Part shown: positions 63,880 through 64,000 of the stretch, piece by piece
Numbering within the stretch: position 1 is the stretch's first letter
Layout: each line of letters begins with the position of its first letter
Source: Ensifer canadensis
Lineage (GTDB): Bacteria > Pseudomonadota > Alphaproteobacteria > Rhizobiales > Rhizobiaceae
Length of the DNA: 64,000 bases
NCBI RefSeq assembly: GCF_017488845.2
Contig: NZ_CP083370.1
Span: 1 to 64,000 of the forward strand
Direction of reading: 5' to 3'
The notes under the pieces: generated by a model
The model's database searches: none
Told to the model about the DNA's origin: nothing
What the model saw: only the letters and a program-made list of their open reading frames with translations
Program-made: the position numbers and the translations under genes

Positions 63880-64000
63880 TCAGGTCGGGATAAGGCCGAA
63901 GAACTGCTGCAGCAATTCGCCCATCATCATCGACGGCAGCAGGAAAAGCGCCGTCAGCGCCGTGGCCAGCAAGGTCTGGTTTCCGGTAATGATGCGCAGC
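63880..64000 (-). CDS. Hypothetical membrane protein, C-terminal part only
   Basis: The minus-strand frame entering from the right edge encodes about 39 residues ending LLQQFFGLIPT and a TGA at 63880-63882. It has a hydrophobic stretch LLATALTALFLLP. It is too short to assign; it reads like the end of an inner-membrane protein convergent with truA. The start lies outside the window. Confidence 0.5.
   Translation of the reverse strand, partial: LRIITGNQTLLATALTALFLLPSMMMGELLQQFFGLIPT

Overview
This 64 kb window reads as ordinary chromosome from a high-GC alphaproteobacterium of the family Rhizobiaceae, most probably Ensifer/Sinorhizobium. The evidence is gene order: lptC-lptA-lptB-rpoN-hpf-ptsN; olsB (ornithine-lipid synthesis) beside an NADP-malic enzyme, mutS, glnD and murJ; and rimI-olsA-miaB-phoH-ybeY-corC-lnt-XRE-metK-trmB. 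I recognise this order from Sinorhizobium meliloti. Coding density is high. I see no tRNA or rRNA gene, insertion sequence, prophage or CRISPR array. The window opens exactly on the dnaA start codon, as in a chromosome sequence rotated to dnaA.

Layout. 1-8.5 kb: dnaA; a divergent LysR/EamA pair; a compact stress-type cassette built around an ECF42-type sigma factor (DGPF protein, sigma factor, AHSA1/SRPBCC, SnoaL-VOC fusion, DoxX, DUF1801); and a glutathione S-transferase. 8.5-13.7 kb: hemW, rdgB, a VOC protein and rph on the minus strand, facing hrcA and grpE. 13.7-16.7 kb: a FAD-linked lactone-oxidase-like protein and an SDR dehydrogenase, divergent from a LuxR-type regulator. 16.7-22 kb: ptsN, hpf, rpoN, lptB, lptA, lptC. 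22-31 kb: sppA, ihfB, lapA, a CoxG-like protein, two RNA methyltransferases, lspA, a hybrid histidine kinase and olsB. 31-40.8 kb: malic enzyme, mutS, glnD, murJ. 40.9-54.3 kb: a long plus-strand housekeeping series from trpS to trmB. 54.3-64 kb: DUF1150 and hsp20, nucleoside hydrolase, a chemoreceptor, ribokinase, rmuC, then def-fmt-truA and the 3' end of a membrane-protein gene.

The strongest non-routine signal is in the ECF42 cassette. Two promoter-like elements share TTGTCGR, exactly 17 bases, then CGTCCTTG. One precedes the DGPF-sigma pair and the other precedes the AHSA1-to-DUF1801 series. This predicts a self-regulated regulon of six small genes whose biochemical role is not known.

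Other leads: a dispersed Rhizobiaceae-type palindromic repeat (four copies), three of which overlap a neighbouring gene's stop codon; an intrinsic terminator pointing the wrong way between hpf and ptsN, plus a perfect inverted repeat in the ptsN leader; RpoH-like promoters before hsp20 and grpE; and a structured metK leader. Biologically the window combines envelope building (lptABC, lnt, lspA, murJ, olsA/olsB), nitrogen control (rpoN, ptsN, glnD), protein quality control (hrcA, grpE, hsp20, sppA) and translation/tRNA modification (trpS, miaB, tsaB, rimI, ybeY, metK, trmB, def, fmt, truA).
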